Source of the DNA: JAIVGV01 sp036389335
GTDB taxonomy: Bacteria > Acidobacteriota > Blastocatellia > Pyrinomonadales > Pyrinomonadaceae
Reading direction: 5' to 3'
Assembly: GCA_036389335.1 (NCBI GenBank)
Contig: DASVQC010000062.1
Span: 1-64,000, forward strand
Length of the DNA: 64,000 bases
The notes beneath the pieces are model-generated. The model searched no databases. It was given only the letters and a program-made list of their open reading frames with translations, and had not been told where the DNA came from. Every line of letters begins with the position of its first letter. The first letter of the stretch is position 1. Shown here one piece after another: positions 37,269 through 45,938 of this stretch. The position numbers were made by a program, and so were the translations under genes.

Positions 37269-39047
37269 ATGAAAAACAGATCGCAGAGAAGAGCCTCGCT
37301 CGCCGCGCTCGCCGCACTCGCGTGCGCGCTCGCCGCGTGCCAGCCCGTCCCGCAGCAGAACGCGAACTCGTCGAACCAACCGCAGCCGCCGCGCGAGAAG
37401 ACGACGGGCAAGCGCGGCGGGCAGTTGACCTACCGCGTCAGCGCGCCGCCCAAGACTTTCAACTACATCATGTCGACGGGCGACGACGCGACGACCACCT
37501 TCACGCTCTTCCTCCTGTCGAGCCGCCTCGTCGAATTAGATCACGACGCGCAGGCGTACACGCCCGCGCTCGCCGAAGAGTGGAAGCTCGGCTCGGACGC
37601 GCAGAGCGTCGAGGTGACGCTGCGCGACGGGCTGAAGTTCTCGGACGGGCACCCGCTCACCTCCGAGGACGTGGCGTTCACGCTCCACGCGCTCTACGAC
37701 GCGCGCCTCAAGCCGCCCATCTTCCGCGACGCGCTGATGCTCGGCGAGAAGCCCATCGAGATCAGGGTCGCCGACGCGCGCCACTTCACGCTCGCGTTCC
37801 CGCAGACGGTGAACGTCCCCGAAAACTACATGTCGAACCTCGCCGTCGTGCCGCGGCACGTCCTCGAACCGCTGCTCGATTCCGGCAAGCTCGCGGAGGC
37901 TTACAGCGTCACGAGCGATCCGAAGTCGATGGTCACGTCGGGCAAGTTCGTCGTCGAGTCGAGCGCGCCGGGCGAGCGCGTCGTGCTCGCGCGCAACCCC
38001 TTCTATTGGAAGAGGGACGCGGCGGGCAACCAGCTCCCGTACCTCGACCGCCTCGCGCTCGAAGTCATCTCGGACGAGAGCAACGCGCTCGCGCGGCTCG
38101 GGCAGGGCTCGCTCGACCTCTACGACCGCGTGCGCCCCGCCGACTTCGCGAGCGTGCGCTCCGGGCAGGGCACGGCGCGCGGCTACGACCTCGGCCCCGG
38201 CCTCTACGCCGACGATCTCTGGTTCAACATGAACCCCGGCGCGCGCGCCGACGGCAAGGCTTACGTCGATCCGAACAAGCTCGCGTGGTTTACGGACGCG
38301 CGCTTCCGCCGCGCCGTCGCGCACGCCATCGACCGCGAGCACATCGCCGCCAACGTCTGGCAGGGGCTGGCGACGCCGCTCTCCGGCTTCATCACGCCCG
38401 GCAACCACGCGTGGGCGGCCACCGACCTGCCGCGCATCGACTACGACCTCGACAAGGCGCGCGCGCTGCTGAAAGAGGCCGGGTTCGTGACGCGCGGCCC
38501 TGCCGAGTCGCCGGAGCTTTACGACGCGAAGGGCAACCGCGTCGAGTTCACCGTCATCGCGCCCGCGGGGACGAAGACGAGGGTCGATTCGGCGACGGTC
38601 GTGCAGGAGGACTTGGCGAAGCTCGGGATGAAGGTCACGGTCGCGCCCGTCGAGAACGCGCAGGTCGCCGAGCGCATCAACCAGTCGTTCGACTACGAGG
38701 CGGTCTTCTACGGCACGTCGGCGACCGAGCCCGATCCGTCGTCGTACGTGGACGTGCTGCGCAGCAACAGCCCGCAGCACCTGTGGAACCCGAACCAGCC
38801 GAAGCCGGCGACCGACTGGGAGGCGCGCATCGACGATCTGGCGGCGCGGCAGGCGCACGAGACCGACCCGGCGCGCCGCCGCGCCATCTTCCACGACATC
38901 CAGCAGGTGATGGCCGAGCAACTGCCGCTCATCCCCATCGTCTCGCGCCACATCGCCGTCGCCGCCAACGCGCGCGTGGGCAACTACCGCCCGAGCCCGC
39001 TCCCGCCCTTCTCGCTCTGGAACTCGGAGGAGTTGTTCGTCAAATAA
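37269..39047 (+). CDS. Peptide ABC transporter substrate-binding lipoprotein
   Basis: 592 residues from MKNRSQRRASLAALAALACALAAC, with the lipobox Cys at 24. It belongs to the SBP_bac_5 (OppA/DppA) family: KRGGQLTYRVSAPPKTFNY, the conserved EEWKLGSDAQSVEVTLRDGLKFSDGHPLTSEDVAFT and DARFRRAVAHAIDREHIAANVWQG. It is the binding partner of the two permeases divergently encoded at its 5' side. A GTG start at 37242 would add nine residues and is less likely. Confidence 0.93.
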   Translation: MKNRSQRRASLAALAALACALAACQPVPQQNANSSNQPQPPREKTTGKRGGQLTYRVSAPPKTFNYIMSTGDDATTTFTLFLLSSRLVELDHDAQAYTPALAEEWKLGSDAQSVEVTLRDGLKFSDGHPLTSEDVAFTLHALYDARLKPPIFRDALMLGEKPIEIRVADARHFTLAFPQTVNVPENYMSNLAVVPRHVLEPLLDSGKLAEAYSVTSDPKSMVTSGKFVVESSAPGERVVLARNPFYWKRDAAGNQLPYLDRLALEVISDESNALARLGQGSLDLYDRVRPADFASVRSGQGTARGYDLGPGLYADDLWFNMNPGARADGKAYVDPNKLAWFTDARFRRAVAHAIDREHIAANVWQGLATPLSGFITPGNHAWAATDLPRIDYDLDKARALLKEAGFVTRGPAESPELYDAKGNRVEFTVIAPAGTKTRVDSATVVQEDLAKLGMKVTVAPVENAQVAERINQSFDYEAVFYGTSATEPDPSSYVDVLRSNSPQHLWNPNQPKPATDWEARIDDLAARQAHETDPARRRAIFHDIQQVMAEQLPLIPIVSRHIAVAANARVGNYRPSPLPPFSLWNSEELFVK

Positions 39048-39078
39048 AAAGTTAGGCGAAGGCGGAAAGCGTTAGACG

Positions 39079-39139
39079 AAGGCGGAAAGCGAAAGAGACC
39101 GGCGGCCTCGCGGCTGCGGTCTCTTTCGCTTTCCGCCTT
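39079..39139. terminator. Long perfect inverted repeat between convergent genes
   Basis: Arms of 23 bases (39079-39101 and 39117-39139) match exactly, around a 15-base loop. Just before it the sequence GTTAGRCGAAGGCGGAAAGC is repeated twice in tandem. It lies between the binding-protein gene (+) and the subtilase gene (-), so it could stop both transcripts. Confidence 0.75.
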
Positions 39140-39153
39140 CCTCACTCCGGGCC

Positions 39154-42144
39154 CTACTGGTTGAGCAGGTTTTGCAGGGCGGCCATCGCGTGCGCGAGTT
39201 CGAGGCGCGTGAGCGCGACCTGCGGGCGGAAGTTCGCCTGATCGGCGGTGAGCATCCCGCGCGCGACGGCGACGTAGACGTAGCCGCGCAGGGCGGCGGG
39301 AACCTTCGCCGCGTCGGCGATGCCGAGCAGCGCGTCGCCCGCGCGCGCGTCGGCCTCGGCCTGAAGCCCCGCGGCGCGCACGAGCGCGACCGCCGCCGTC
39401 AGCCGATCCGCCGCCGCGTTCGGCGAGAACGAGTCGCCCGCCGCGACGCCCGGGAAGAGCGGGCCGCGCGGGCCGCGCTGCGCGCTCTCGACGAAGAGCA
39501 TCGTCGATTGATCGCGCACGTCGCGGTAGGTCGGCGCGGCGGGCACGTACTGCGGCACGCGACCGCCGATGACGAGCGCCGCCGCCAGATCGCCGCGGCT
39601 CGCCGCGAAGCCGGGCCGGTAGTTGCGCCCCGCCGGTTCGAGCACGAAGGTGCGGAGGCTCTGGTAAACGTCCTCGCGCTGCTGCGCCGTGAGGGCCGAA
39701 ACGTCGTTGAGCGGCGCGTACTCTGCGTGCGCCGTCTCAAGCACGCCCGTGAACTCCTGCGACGTGCCGGCCAGCCCGAGCGTGTTCTTGACCGTCATGC
39801 GCCACGCGCCCGGCTGAGGCCGCGCGACGAGCGCGCGCTCGCGATGACCCGCGAGGCCGGGCAGGTTCACGACGTTCACGTCCGCCTGCTTCGCGCCCGC
39901 CGAGTCGTAGAGCGCCATGCCGAGATCGTTCAAACTCCACAGCGGCCCCCAGCCGATCTGCATCGAGGCGAAGAGGGAGTTCTCCGGCACGCCGAAGGTC
40001 GTCTCGTAGCCGGTCGCGCCGGGCGCGACCGTGCCGCGGAAGGTTTGCGGCGCGTCGGCCACGGCGCGGAAGAACCTGCCGTCGAACGCCGCGCGGAAGC
40101 GGCCCATGCGGCGCGAGGGGAACGCGGCTTCGAGCACGGCGGCGTGCGCGTTGAGCATCCCGGCCCCGACCTCGTGCTGGTAGTAGGGCGCGAGCGGCGT
40201 CGCCGTCCGCTGGAGGATGTCTTTGATCTGCGCGGGCGAGAGCCGCGGGTTCGCTTCGAGCATCAGGGCGATTGCGCCCGCCACCTGCGGCGCGGAAAAA
40301 CTGGTGCCCGTCGCCGTCGTGTAGTAGGGCAGGAGGCCCGGCGCGAGACCCGCGTCGCTGTTGAAGCCGACGCCCTCGATGCCGGTCTGACTGACGCCCG
40401 TCGAGCGAAGCCCGACGACCTTGACGCCGGGGGCGACGAGCGTCGGGCGCGCCTCCGGGTTCGCGAAGTCGCCGCGCGAGGAGAAGGAGGCGAGCTTGCC
40501 GCCGTCGGTCGCGCCGACCGAGACGACCCACGGCGCGGCGGCGTAGGGGTTCAGCGTGCGCAGTCCCGGCCCGGTGTTGCCCGCCGAGAAGACCGAGGTG
40601 ACGCCGCGGTCGAAGAGCATCTTCGTCGCGACGTTGACGGGATCGTTCGCGTCGTAGACCGTCTCAGCCGAGAAGGAGCAGTTGACGACGCGCACGCCCA
40701 GAGCCGCGCCGCGCGCGAGCAGGTAGTCGAAGCCGTTGAGGACGAAGACGAGGTTGGCGTCGCCCGCGCTCAAGCCGACGATGCGCGCGCCGGGCGCGAC
40801 GCCCGTGTATTGCCCCGCCGAGCGCGAGCCGTTGCCGCCGATGACGCCCGCGACGAACGTGCCGTGCCCGTGCGCCTGATCGGTGTCGGGCACGTTCTCG
40901 ACGTTGACGGGGTAGGCGAAGCCGGCGGCGGGCGCGCTCTCAAGGTCTGCGAGCTTGACGTTCTGCGCGACGCGATCGGCGAGGTCTGCGTGCGTGGCAT
41001 CGACGCCCGTGTCGAGCACGGCGACCGTCACGCCGCGCCCCGAGACGGGCAGCCCGTTGTTGAAGCGGGTGAGATCGGCGTCCGCCGCCGCGCGGTCAAC
41101 CCCGGTCGCGCCCCGCGCCGGGTCGGCGGTGAATTCGAGCGTGCGGTTGCCGTAGATGGAGCGCACCGAGCGCAGGTGCGAAATCTGGATGATCTGATCG
41201 CGCGTGGCGGTGACGTAGATCATCGGCAGCACGCGGAAGCGCGTGCCGCCGATGACGCCTATCGCCTGAAGGTCTGCGAGGTCTTGATCGGTCGGGGGCC
41301 GGTGGTAGACGAGAACCGCGTTGACGGAGCTGTCGTCGGTCATGCGGTCGAGCGTGACGGCGAGTTCCGGATCGACGCTGCGCAAGCCGCCGGTGGACGC
41401 GCTCACGGGCGCGACGCCCGCCTTGCGCGTGATGCTGTCGGCCCCCGTGATCTGTATGCCGTCGGCCCCCCTCATCTGTATGCCGTCGGCCCCGGTGACC
41501 TGTATGCCGTTCGGCGAGACGGCGAAGACGCGCCCGTCCGGCGTCTTGACGGTGGCCCCGTCCGCGCCGGTGACTTGGATGCCGTCCGCGCCCGTCACCT
41601 GTATGCCGTCGGCGGTCGTCACCTGTATGCCGTCCGGGCCTGCGGCCTGAACGCCGTTGACGCCGAAAGCGGTGAGCGAGTTCGACGCCCCCGTCCTCAC
41701 GCCGTTCGCCTGCCGGAAGACGATCGAGTCGGCGCGGTACTGCGTGCCGTCGGCGGTCGTCACCTGGATGCCGTCCGCGCCGGTGACCTGTATGCCGTCG
41801 GCGGTCGTCACCTGTATGCCGTCCGCGCCCGTGACTTGTATGCCGTCCACGCCGGTGGTCGGGACGCCGTCAGCGCCCGTCGTCTGGATGCCGTCGGCCC
41901 CGGTGGTCTGAATCCCGTCGGCCCCCGTGACCTGTATGCCGTTGACGTTGAAGTTGAGGATGCCGTCCGCGCCCGTGACTTGTATGCCGTCGGCCCCCGT
42001 GACTTGTATGCCGTCGGCCCCGGTGACCTGTATGCCGTCGCCGCTGCGGATGAGCAGGCCGGCGTAGGCCGAGCCGAAGCACAGCAGGTAGGCGAGGGCG
42101 AGGGAGGTGATCTGGCGTAAGCTCTTCAAAACAGTATTGCGCAT
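39154..42144 (-). CDS. S8 peptidase with octapeptide-repeat pro-region
   Basis: 996 residues. I start at ATG 42144 (MRNTVLKSLRQITSLALAYLL), a clear signal peptide; a much longer reading exists but lacks any such signal. Residues about 33-235 are some 25 copies of an octapeptide, G-A-D-G-I-Q-V-T (see repeat entry). An inhibitor_I9-like pro-domain (VNAVLVYHRPPTDQDL) follows, then subtilase with Asp378 (VLDTGVD), His427 (GHGTFVAG) and Ser615 (GTSFSAP), and oxyanion Asn in SAGNTGPG. The C-terminus has SLH-like repeats. The repeat sits before the pro-domain, i.e. in the segment normally removed on maturation, which is odd. Its relative at 30415 lacks this insertion. Confidence 0.9.
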   Translation of the reverse strand: MRNTVLKSLRQITSLALAYLLCFGSAYAGLLIRSGDGIQVTGADGIQVTGADGIQVTGADGILNFNVNGIQVTGADGIQTTGADGIQTTGADGVPTTGVDGIQVTGADGIQVTTADGIQVTGADGIQVTTADGTQYRADSIVFRQANGVRTGASNSLTAFGVNGVQAAGPDGIQVTTADGIQVTGADGIQVTGADGATVKTPDGRVFAVSPNGIQVTGADGIQMRGADGIQITGADSITRKAGVAPVSASTGGLRSVDPELAVTLDRMTDDSSVNAVLVYHRPPTDQDLADLQAIGVIGGTRFRVLPMIYVTATRDQIIQISHLRSVRSIYGNRTLEFTADPARGATGVDRAAADADLTRFNNGLPVSGRGVTVAVLDTGVDATHADLADRVAQNVKLADLESAPAAGFAYPVNVENVPDTDQAHGHGTFVAGVIGGNGSRSAGQYTGVAPGARIVGLSAGDANLVFVLNGFDYLLARGAALGVRVVNCSFSAETVYDANDPVNVATKMLFDRGVTSVFSAGNTGPGLRTLNPYAAAPWVVSVGATDGGKLASFSSRGDFANPEARPTLVAPGVKVVGLRSTGVSQTGIEGVGFNSDAGLAPGLLPYYTTATGTSFSAPQVAGAIALMLEANPRLSPAQIKDILQRTATPLAPYYQHEVGAGMLNAHAAVLEAAFPSRRMGRFRAAFDGRFFRAVADAPQTFRGTVAPGATGYETTFGVPENSLFASMQIGWGPLWSLNDLGMALYDSAGAKQADVNVVNLPGLAGHRERALVARPQPGAWRMTVKNTLGLAGTSQEFTGVLETAHAEYAPLNDVSALTAQQREDVYQSLRTFVLEPAGRNYRPGFAASRGDLAAALVIGGRVPQYVPAAPTYRDVRDQSTMLFVESAQRGPRGPLFPGVAAGDSFSPNAAADRLTAAVALVRAAGLQAEADARAGDALLGIADAAKVPAALRGYVYVAVARGMLTADQANFRPQVALTRLELAHAMAALQNLLNQ
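41420..42050 (-). repeat. Coding octapeptide repeats (GADGIQVT), about 25 units
   Basis: Every eight residues the coding sequence repeats GADGIQVT or a variant (GVDGIQTT, TADGIQVT, GPDGIQVT); the first eight units are nearly exact and the middle and end degenerate. Codons differ between units, so this is selected at protein level and not a recent DNA duplication. Pattern and spacing suggest a stacked beta-solenoid. Confidence 0.9.
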
Positions 42145-42203
42145 AGCGAGGGGAACCCGACGCGAATCGTACTCACCGCTGATTGAATTGTTCGGGCAAC
42201 TGG

Positions 42204-42244
42204 CTCTACCGGCGACGGGGTCGCACGCGCGTGCGGGGGTAGAG
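42204..42244 (-). other. Structured leader candidate upstream of the octapeptide-repeat subtilase
   Basis: On the minus strand CTCTACC pairs with GGTAGAG, enclosing two small hairpins: palindromic GCACGCGCGTGC and GAC-CCC-GTC. The element lies 60-100 bases before the start codon. Related noncoding structure is not recognised; it may be a regulatory RNA leader or chance. Confidence 0.35.
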
Positions 42245-42272
42245 ATTGATGTCGGGGAGCAAGAAAGTAACA

Positions 42273-42299
42273 TAGTCCGACCCGAAACTATAGTCTTTA
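42273..42299 (-). promoter_or_regulatory. Possible sigma-28-like promoter
   Basis: On the minus strand TAAAGACT, then 11 bases, then TCGGACTA, close to the motility-sigma consensus TAAAGTTT-N11-GCCGATAA. It lies about 130 bases upstream of the subtilase start. Weak evidence from one site only. Confidence 0.3.
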
Positions 42300-42433
42300 G
42301 CCGCGAGGGGTTTATTACTTTTTTGTTACAATTTTCGGATGCCATAGCCCCGCCCCGGTAGGCCCGGACTCAGTCCGTTTTCGCCGCTAATGACGGCGGT
42401 TGCGAGACGAGCGCGCGCCGTTTCCCCGGCCCG

Positions 42434-45400
42434 TCAGTCGCTCATCAACTGCTTGAAAACCTTCTGCGTCTCCGCCGCGGGCTCGACGCCCAACTCCTTG
42501 CGCAGCAGCTTGCGCAGGCTCTCGTACTGATCCTTGACCGCGGCGCGGTTCCCGAGCGCCGCGCCCGCGCGCATGATCATGCAGTGCACGTCCTCGCGGA
42601 ACTGATCCTCGGCGAGGATGCGCTGCGCGAGCTTCAGAGAGCGCGGCCAGTCCTCGGACTTCTGCGCGGCGACGGCGAGGGTTTCGAGCATGCGCAGGTG
42701 CTGCTCCTTGTAGTAGGCGCGCTGCTCCTCGACCCAGTCGTCGTAAGAGCCCTGCATGAAGTCGCCGCGGTACAGCTCGACGGCGCGCTCGAAGCATTCG
42801 ACGAATCGCCCCTGATCCCCGGCGCGGCGCGCCGACTCGCCCTCGGCGAGGAGGCGGTCGAACTCCTCCGTGTCGATGAAGTAGGGGAAGTCCTGACTGA
42901 GCAGGTAATCGCCGTCGCGGTAGACGAGGAAGTTCTGCTTCACGGGCTGGTTGCTGTTCAGGGCCTTGCGGACGTGCGAGACGGTCGGGTGAAAATTCTT
43001 CTCGACCGCCTCGAAGTCCGACTCGCCCCAGAAGGTGTCGATGATCGTGTCTTTGGAGGCGCGGCGGTGGCGGCGCGAGGCGATGAAGCAGAGGATGTCG
43101 CGCGCTCTCTTGGTCGTCCACGCGTCCGCCGCGAGCGGGCGCGCCGGGTCGCGGTAAATCTCGACGGGGCCGAGCATCCTGATCGTCAGATCGGCGGAAG
43201 GCTTCGGGGCGACCGAGGCGGGGGGCTCGAACGCGGACGCGCCCGCGGCGGAGACCACGCCCGTCCGCGCCGCCTGCGACGAGGCGAGCGCCGCCGAGAC
43301 CTGTTCGGCCAGTTCGGGCGCGAGCAGGGCGCGCGCGTCCGTAGACGAGAAGAGGCGCGGGTTGGCCGTGACCTCGCGGCGCAGCCAGTACTCGTAGTCG
43401 TAGCGCGAGGCGAGCTCGACGGCGCGGCGCAGGTTTTCGACGACCGCGCCGTCGCGCCCGGCTTCGGCGTCGCAGGCGGCGAGGGCGAGCGAAGCCTGCG
43501 CCTCGTAGTAGTGGAGGCTGTGCTCGCGGAAGTGGGCGAGCGCGGGCTCAAGCTCCCGGCGCGCCGCCTCGCTCTGCCCCTGCGCGAGCAGGACGCGCGC
43601 GAGCGCGAGGCTCGCGGTCTGTATGCCGCGCTCGTCGCCCGCCTCGCGCCGCGCGCCGATGAGCCGGTCGAGCAGGGCGCGGGCCGCGCCGGTGTCGCCC
43701 TTGCGCAGGTTGAGCAGCGCCTTCTCTTCCAAAAGCTCGTAGCGCGTGATGTCGATGCCGACCTCGCCGTACGACTGCTCGGCGTGCTTGTAAAACTCTT
43801 CGGCGCGCGGCACGTCTCCGCGCTCGCGGTAGAGATCGCCGTAGGTCTGGAACGCCTCGGCCCGCTGCGACGTGAGGTTGAAGAGGTGGCACAGCTCCAA
43901 CGCCCGATCCAAGTGGCGCTCGCACTCGGCGAGGTCGCCGCGATACAAGTGGCAGCGCGCGAGGTTGAGGTAGGCGCCCGCCTCCTGCGGGACGGGTTTC
44001 GCGCCCTGCTTGCTTTGCCCGCCGTCGCTCAGCATCCGGCGCAGCCAGCGCATCGCCTCGGAGAAGTCGCCGCGGATCATCGCGGGCAGTCCCAGATTGT
44101 GCGCGATGAGATGCGCGTAGTGCTTGTCGTTCAACCCCTCGGCCAGTTGCAGGGCGTCGCGGAACTCGCCCTCGGCGGTCGTCCACTCGCCGAGCGCGAC
44201 GTAGCACAAGCCCCGCGTGTTGCCGACCTTGACGCGCACGGTCGAGCGCTCGGCGGCGAGGTTGAGCGCGTTGTCGAGGTGCGTGAACGAGGCGGCGCAG
44301 TCGCCGCGGCGGCGCGCGATGGTGGCGAGCGAGTGGAGGGCCTCGGCCTCGCCCTCCTTGTCGCCGAGTTTGTTCAAGAGCTTGGCGGCGCGGCGCAGGT
44401 GCGTGTCGGCGACCTCGAACCTGCCGCGCAGGCGCGCGACCTCGGCGCGGTAGAAGAGCGCGCGCGGGTGGGCCTCGACGGCCTCTTCGGGGAGCTGTTC
44501 GACGAAGCGGACGAGCGGCGCGAACGCGCCCGCCGCCAGCCAGTCGCCGCCGTGCTCGGCGATGAGCGCGGCGGAGCGCGTGAACTCGCCCGCCTCGTGC
44601 AGGTGGTGGATCGCCTGCTCCCACTGGCGGCGCGAGGCGAAGTATTCGGCGCAGCGCGCGTGCTCGGCGGCGACGCCCGCCTGACCCGCCTCGGCGCGCA
44701 GGCGGCGGCGCAGGAAGTCTTTGAAGAGCGGGTGGAGGCGGTACTCCTCTCCGCGCTCGTCGCTCGCCACCGTCATGAAGACGTTGCGCCGGACGAGCAG
44801 CGGCAGGAGCGCGGCGCAGTTCGCCTGCGGGTAGAGCACGGCGCAGGCGTCAGGCTCGATGCGCTCCAGGGGCGAGACGCGCAAAAGCATCTGCTGCACG
44901 TCGCGCGGCTCGTCGGCGAAGACCTCCTCGGCGAAGTAGTCGAAGATGTCGCGCTCGCTCTGGCGCAGTATCTCTCCGAGGTCGGGGCTCTCGCCGCCGC
45001 GCGCGAGGGCGTGGCGCTGCGCGACCTGCCGGACGAGTTGCAGCGCCGTGATCCAGCCGTGCGTGCGCTCGCGGTACTCGTGGAGCTGTTCGGGCGTCAG
45101 CTCCAGATCGAAGACCCTGCGGAACAACTCCTGCGTCTCGGCGTCGGTGAAGAGCAGCTCCTCGCGGTCGATGATCGTGAGCGCGTTGTGCGCGCGCAGC
45201 CGCGAGAGCGAGAGCGGCGGCACGTCGCGCGAGATGATGATGACGTGGACGACGTCGGGCAGGTAGGCGAGCAGGCGATCCACGACGCGGTGGACGAGGG
45301 TGTCCGCGCCGAGGTGGTGGTAGTCGTCCAAGACGAAGACGATCTGCTGATCGACGAGATCGAGTATCTCGTTTAAGAGCACGTCGACGGCGCGCTCGGG

Positions 45401-45808
45401 CTGCTCGGCCAGCTCGGCCGGGGCCTGCTGCAAGTAGGAGAGCGTCGCGTCGCCGAAGCCGGGGACGAGCTGCTTGATGCCGTGCGCGACGTAGCCGAGG
45501 AAGACCGAGGAGTCGGCGTCGGTGCGGTCGAGCTGGTACCAGACGAACTTGCGCGACTCGTTGCGCACGAAGTCGGCGACGAGCGTGGTCTTGCCCGAGC
45601 CGGCGGGCGCGGCGACTAAGGTGACGGGCTGTTCGAGGTTCGAGCGGAGCCGGTCGCTGAGGCGCGTGCGGTGGAGCAAGGCGGGCGTCGGGCGCGGCGG
45701 CAGCAGCTTCGTGCGCAGGAAGAAGGTGGGCGCGGAGGCTCCGCCCTCCGCCAGCGGGGGCAGCGGCGTGGTCTGGAGTTTTCCCGTGCGGCGCAGCCTG
45801 TTGCTCAT
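42434..45808 (-). CDS. MalT-like ATPase with C-terminal BTAD regulator module
   Basis: 1124 residues. N-terminal STAND/AAA ATPase: FFLRTKLLPPRPTPALLHRTRL then Walker A APAGSGKTT (about 66-74) and Walker B VFVLDDYHHL. About 350-850 are TPR-type helical repeats (for example ALHSLATIARRRGD). The last 250 residues form a winged helix-turn-helix plus bacterial transcriptional activator domain: LTIRMLGPVEIYRDPARP, ASKDTIIDTFWGESD, YLLSQDFPYFIDTEEFDRLL, as in SARP-type activators. It should sense a signal through the ATPase and activate transcription. The next gene on the same strand is a second MalT-like ATPase. Confidence 0.9.
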   Translation of the reverse strand: MSNRLRRTGKLQTTPLPPLAEGGASAPTFFLRTKLLPPRPTPALLHRTRLSDRLRSNLEQPVTLVAAPAGSGKTTLVADFVRNESRKFVWYQLDRTDADSSVFLGYVAHGIKQLVPGFGDATLSYLQQAPAELAEQPERAVDVLLNEILDLVDQQIVFVLDDYHHLGADTLVHRVVDRLLAYLPDVVHVIIISRDVPPLSLSRLRAHNALTIIDREELLFTDAETQELFRRVFDLELTPEQLHEYRERTHGWITALQLVRQVAQRHALARGGESPDLGEILRQSERDIFDYFAEEVFADEPRDVQQMLLRVSPLERIEPDACAVLYPQANCAALLPLLVRRNVFMTVASDERGEEYRLHPLFKDFLRRRLRAEAGQAGVAAEHARCAEYFASRRQWEQAIHHLHEAGEFTRSAALIAEHGGDWLAAGAFAPLVRFVEQLPEEAVEAHPRALFYRAEVARLRGRFEVADTHLRRAAKLLNKLGDKEGEAEALHSLATIARRRGDCAASFTHLDNALNLAAERSTVRVKVGNTRGLCYVALGEWTTAEGEFRDALQLAEGLNDKHYAHLIAHNLGLPAMIRGDFSEAMRWLRRMLSDGGQSKQGAKPVPQEAGAYLNLARCHLYRGDLAECERHLDRALELCHLFNLTSQRAEAFQTYGDLYRERGDVPRAEEFYKHAEQSYGEVGIDITRYELLEEKALLNLRKGDTGAARALLDRLIGARREAGDERGIQTASLALARVLLAQGQSEAARRELEPALAHFREHSLHYYEAQASLALAACDAEAGRDGAVVENLRRAVELASRYDYEYWLRREVTANPRLFSSTDARALLAPELAEQVSAALASSQAARTGVVSAAGASAFEPPASVAPKPSADLTIRMLGPVEIYRDPARPLAADAWTTKRARDILCFIASRRHRRASKDTIIDTFWGESDFEAVEKNFHPTVSHVRKALNSNQPVKQNFLVYRDGDYLLSQDFPYFIDTEEFDRLLAEGESARRAGDQGRFVECFERAVELYRGDFMQGSYDDWVEEQRAYYKEQHLRMLETLAVAAQKSEDWPRSLKLAQRILAEDQFREDVHCMIMRAGAALGNRAAVKDQYESLRKLLRKELGVEPAAETQKVFKQLMSD

Positions 45809-45938
45809 CGGTCAGCCAAGACGGGGGCGGGGAGACTCTCGGTAGAAGGGGTCTCCCGCGGCGCGTGCGACGAGCGCGCGTCTGAACACAGAAGGGCGAG
45901 GTTAACTACACGGACGCGGGGCAATCGACCGGGCGGGC

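Noticed and set aside
41420..42050. Regular 24-base spacing that could be mistaken for a CRISPR array
   Set aside because: The repeats are in frame, encode GADGIQVT and have no spacers; the reading frame is continuous with a signal peptide and protease.
39172..42120. A 982-codon plus-strand open frame and 42584-45376 on the plus strand
   Set aside because: Antisense shadows of the subtilase and the MalT-like regulator; the repeat pattern in the first merely mirrors the octapeptide codons.
42204..42300. A c-di-GMP (GEMM-I) riboswitch before the subtilase
   Set aside because: The 3' half looks similar but the GGCAAACC and GGGACGCAAAGCC blocks are absent.
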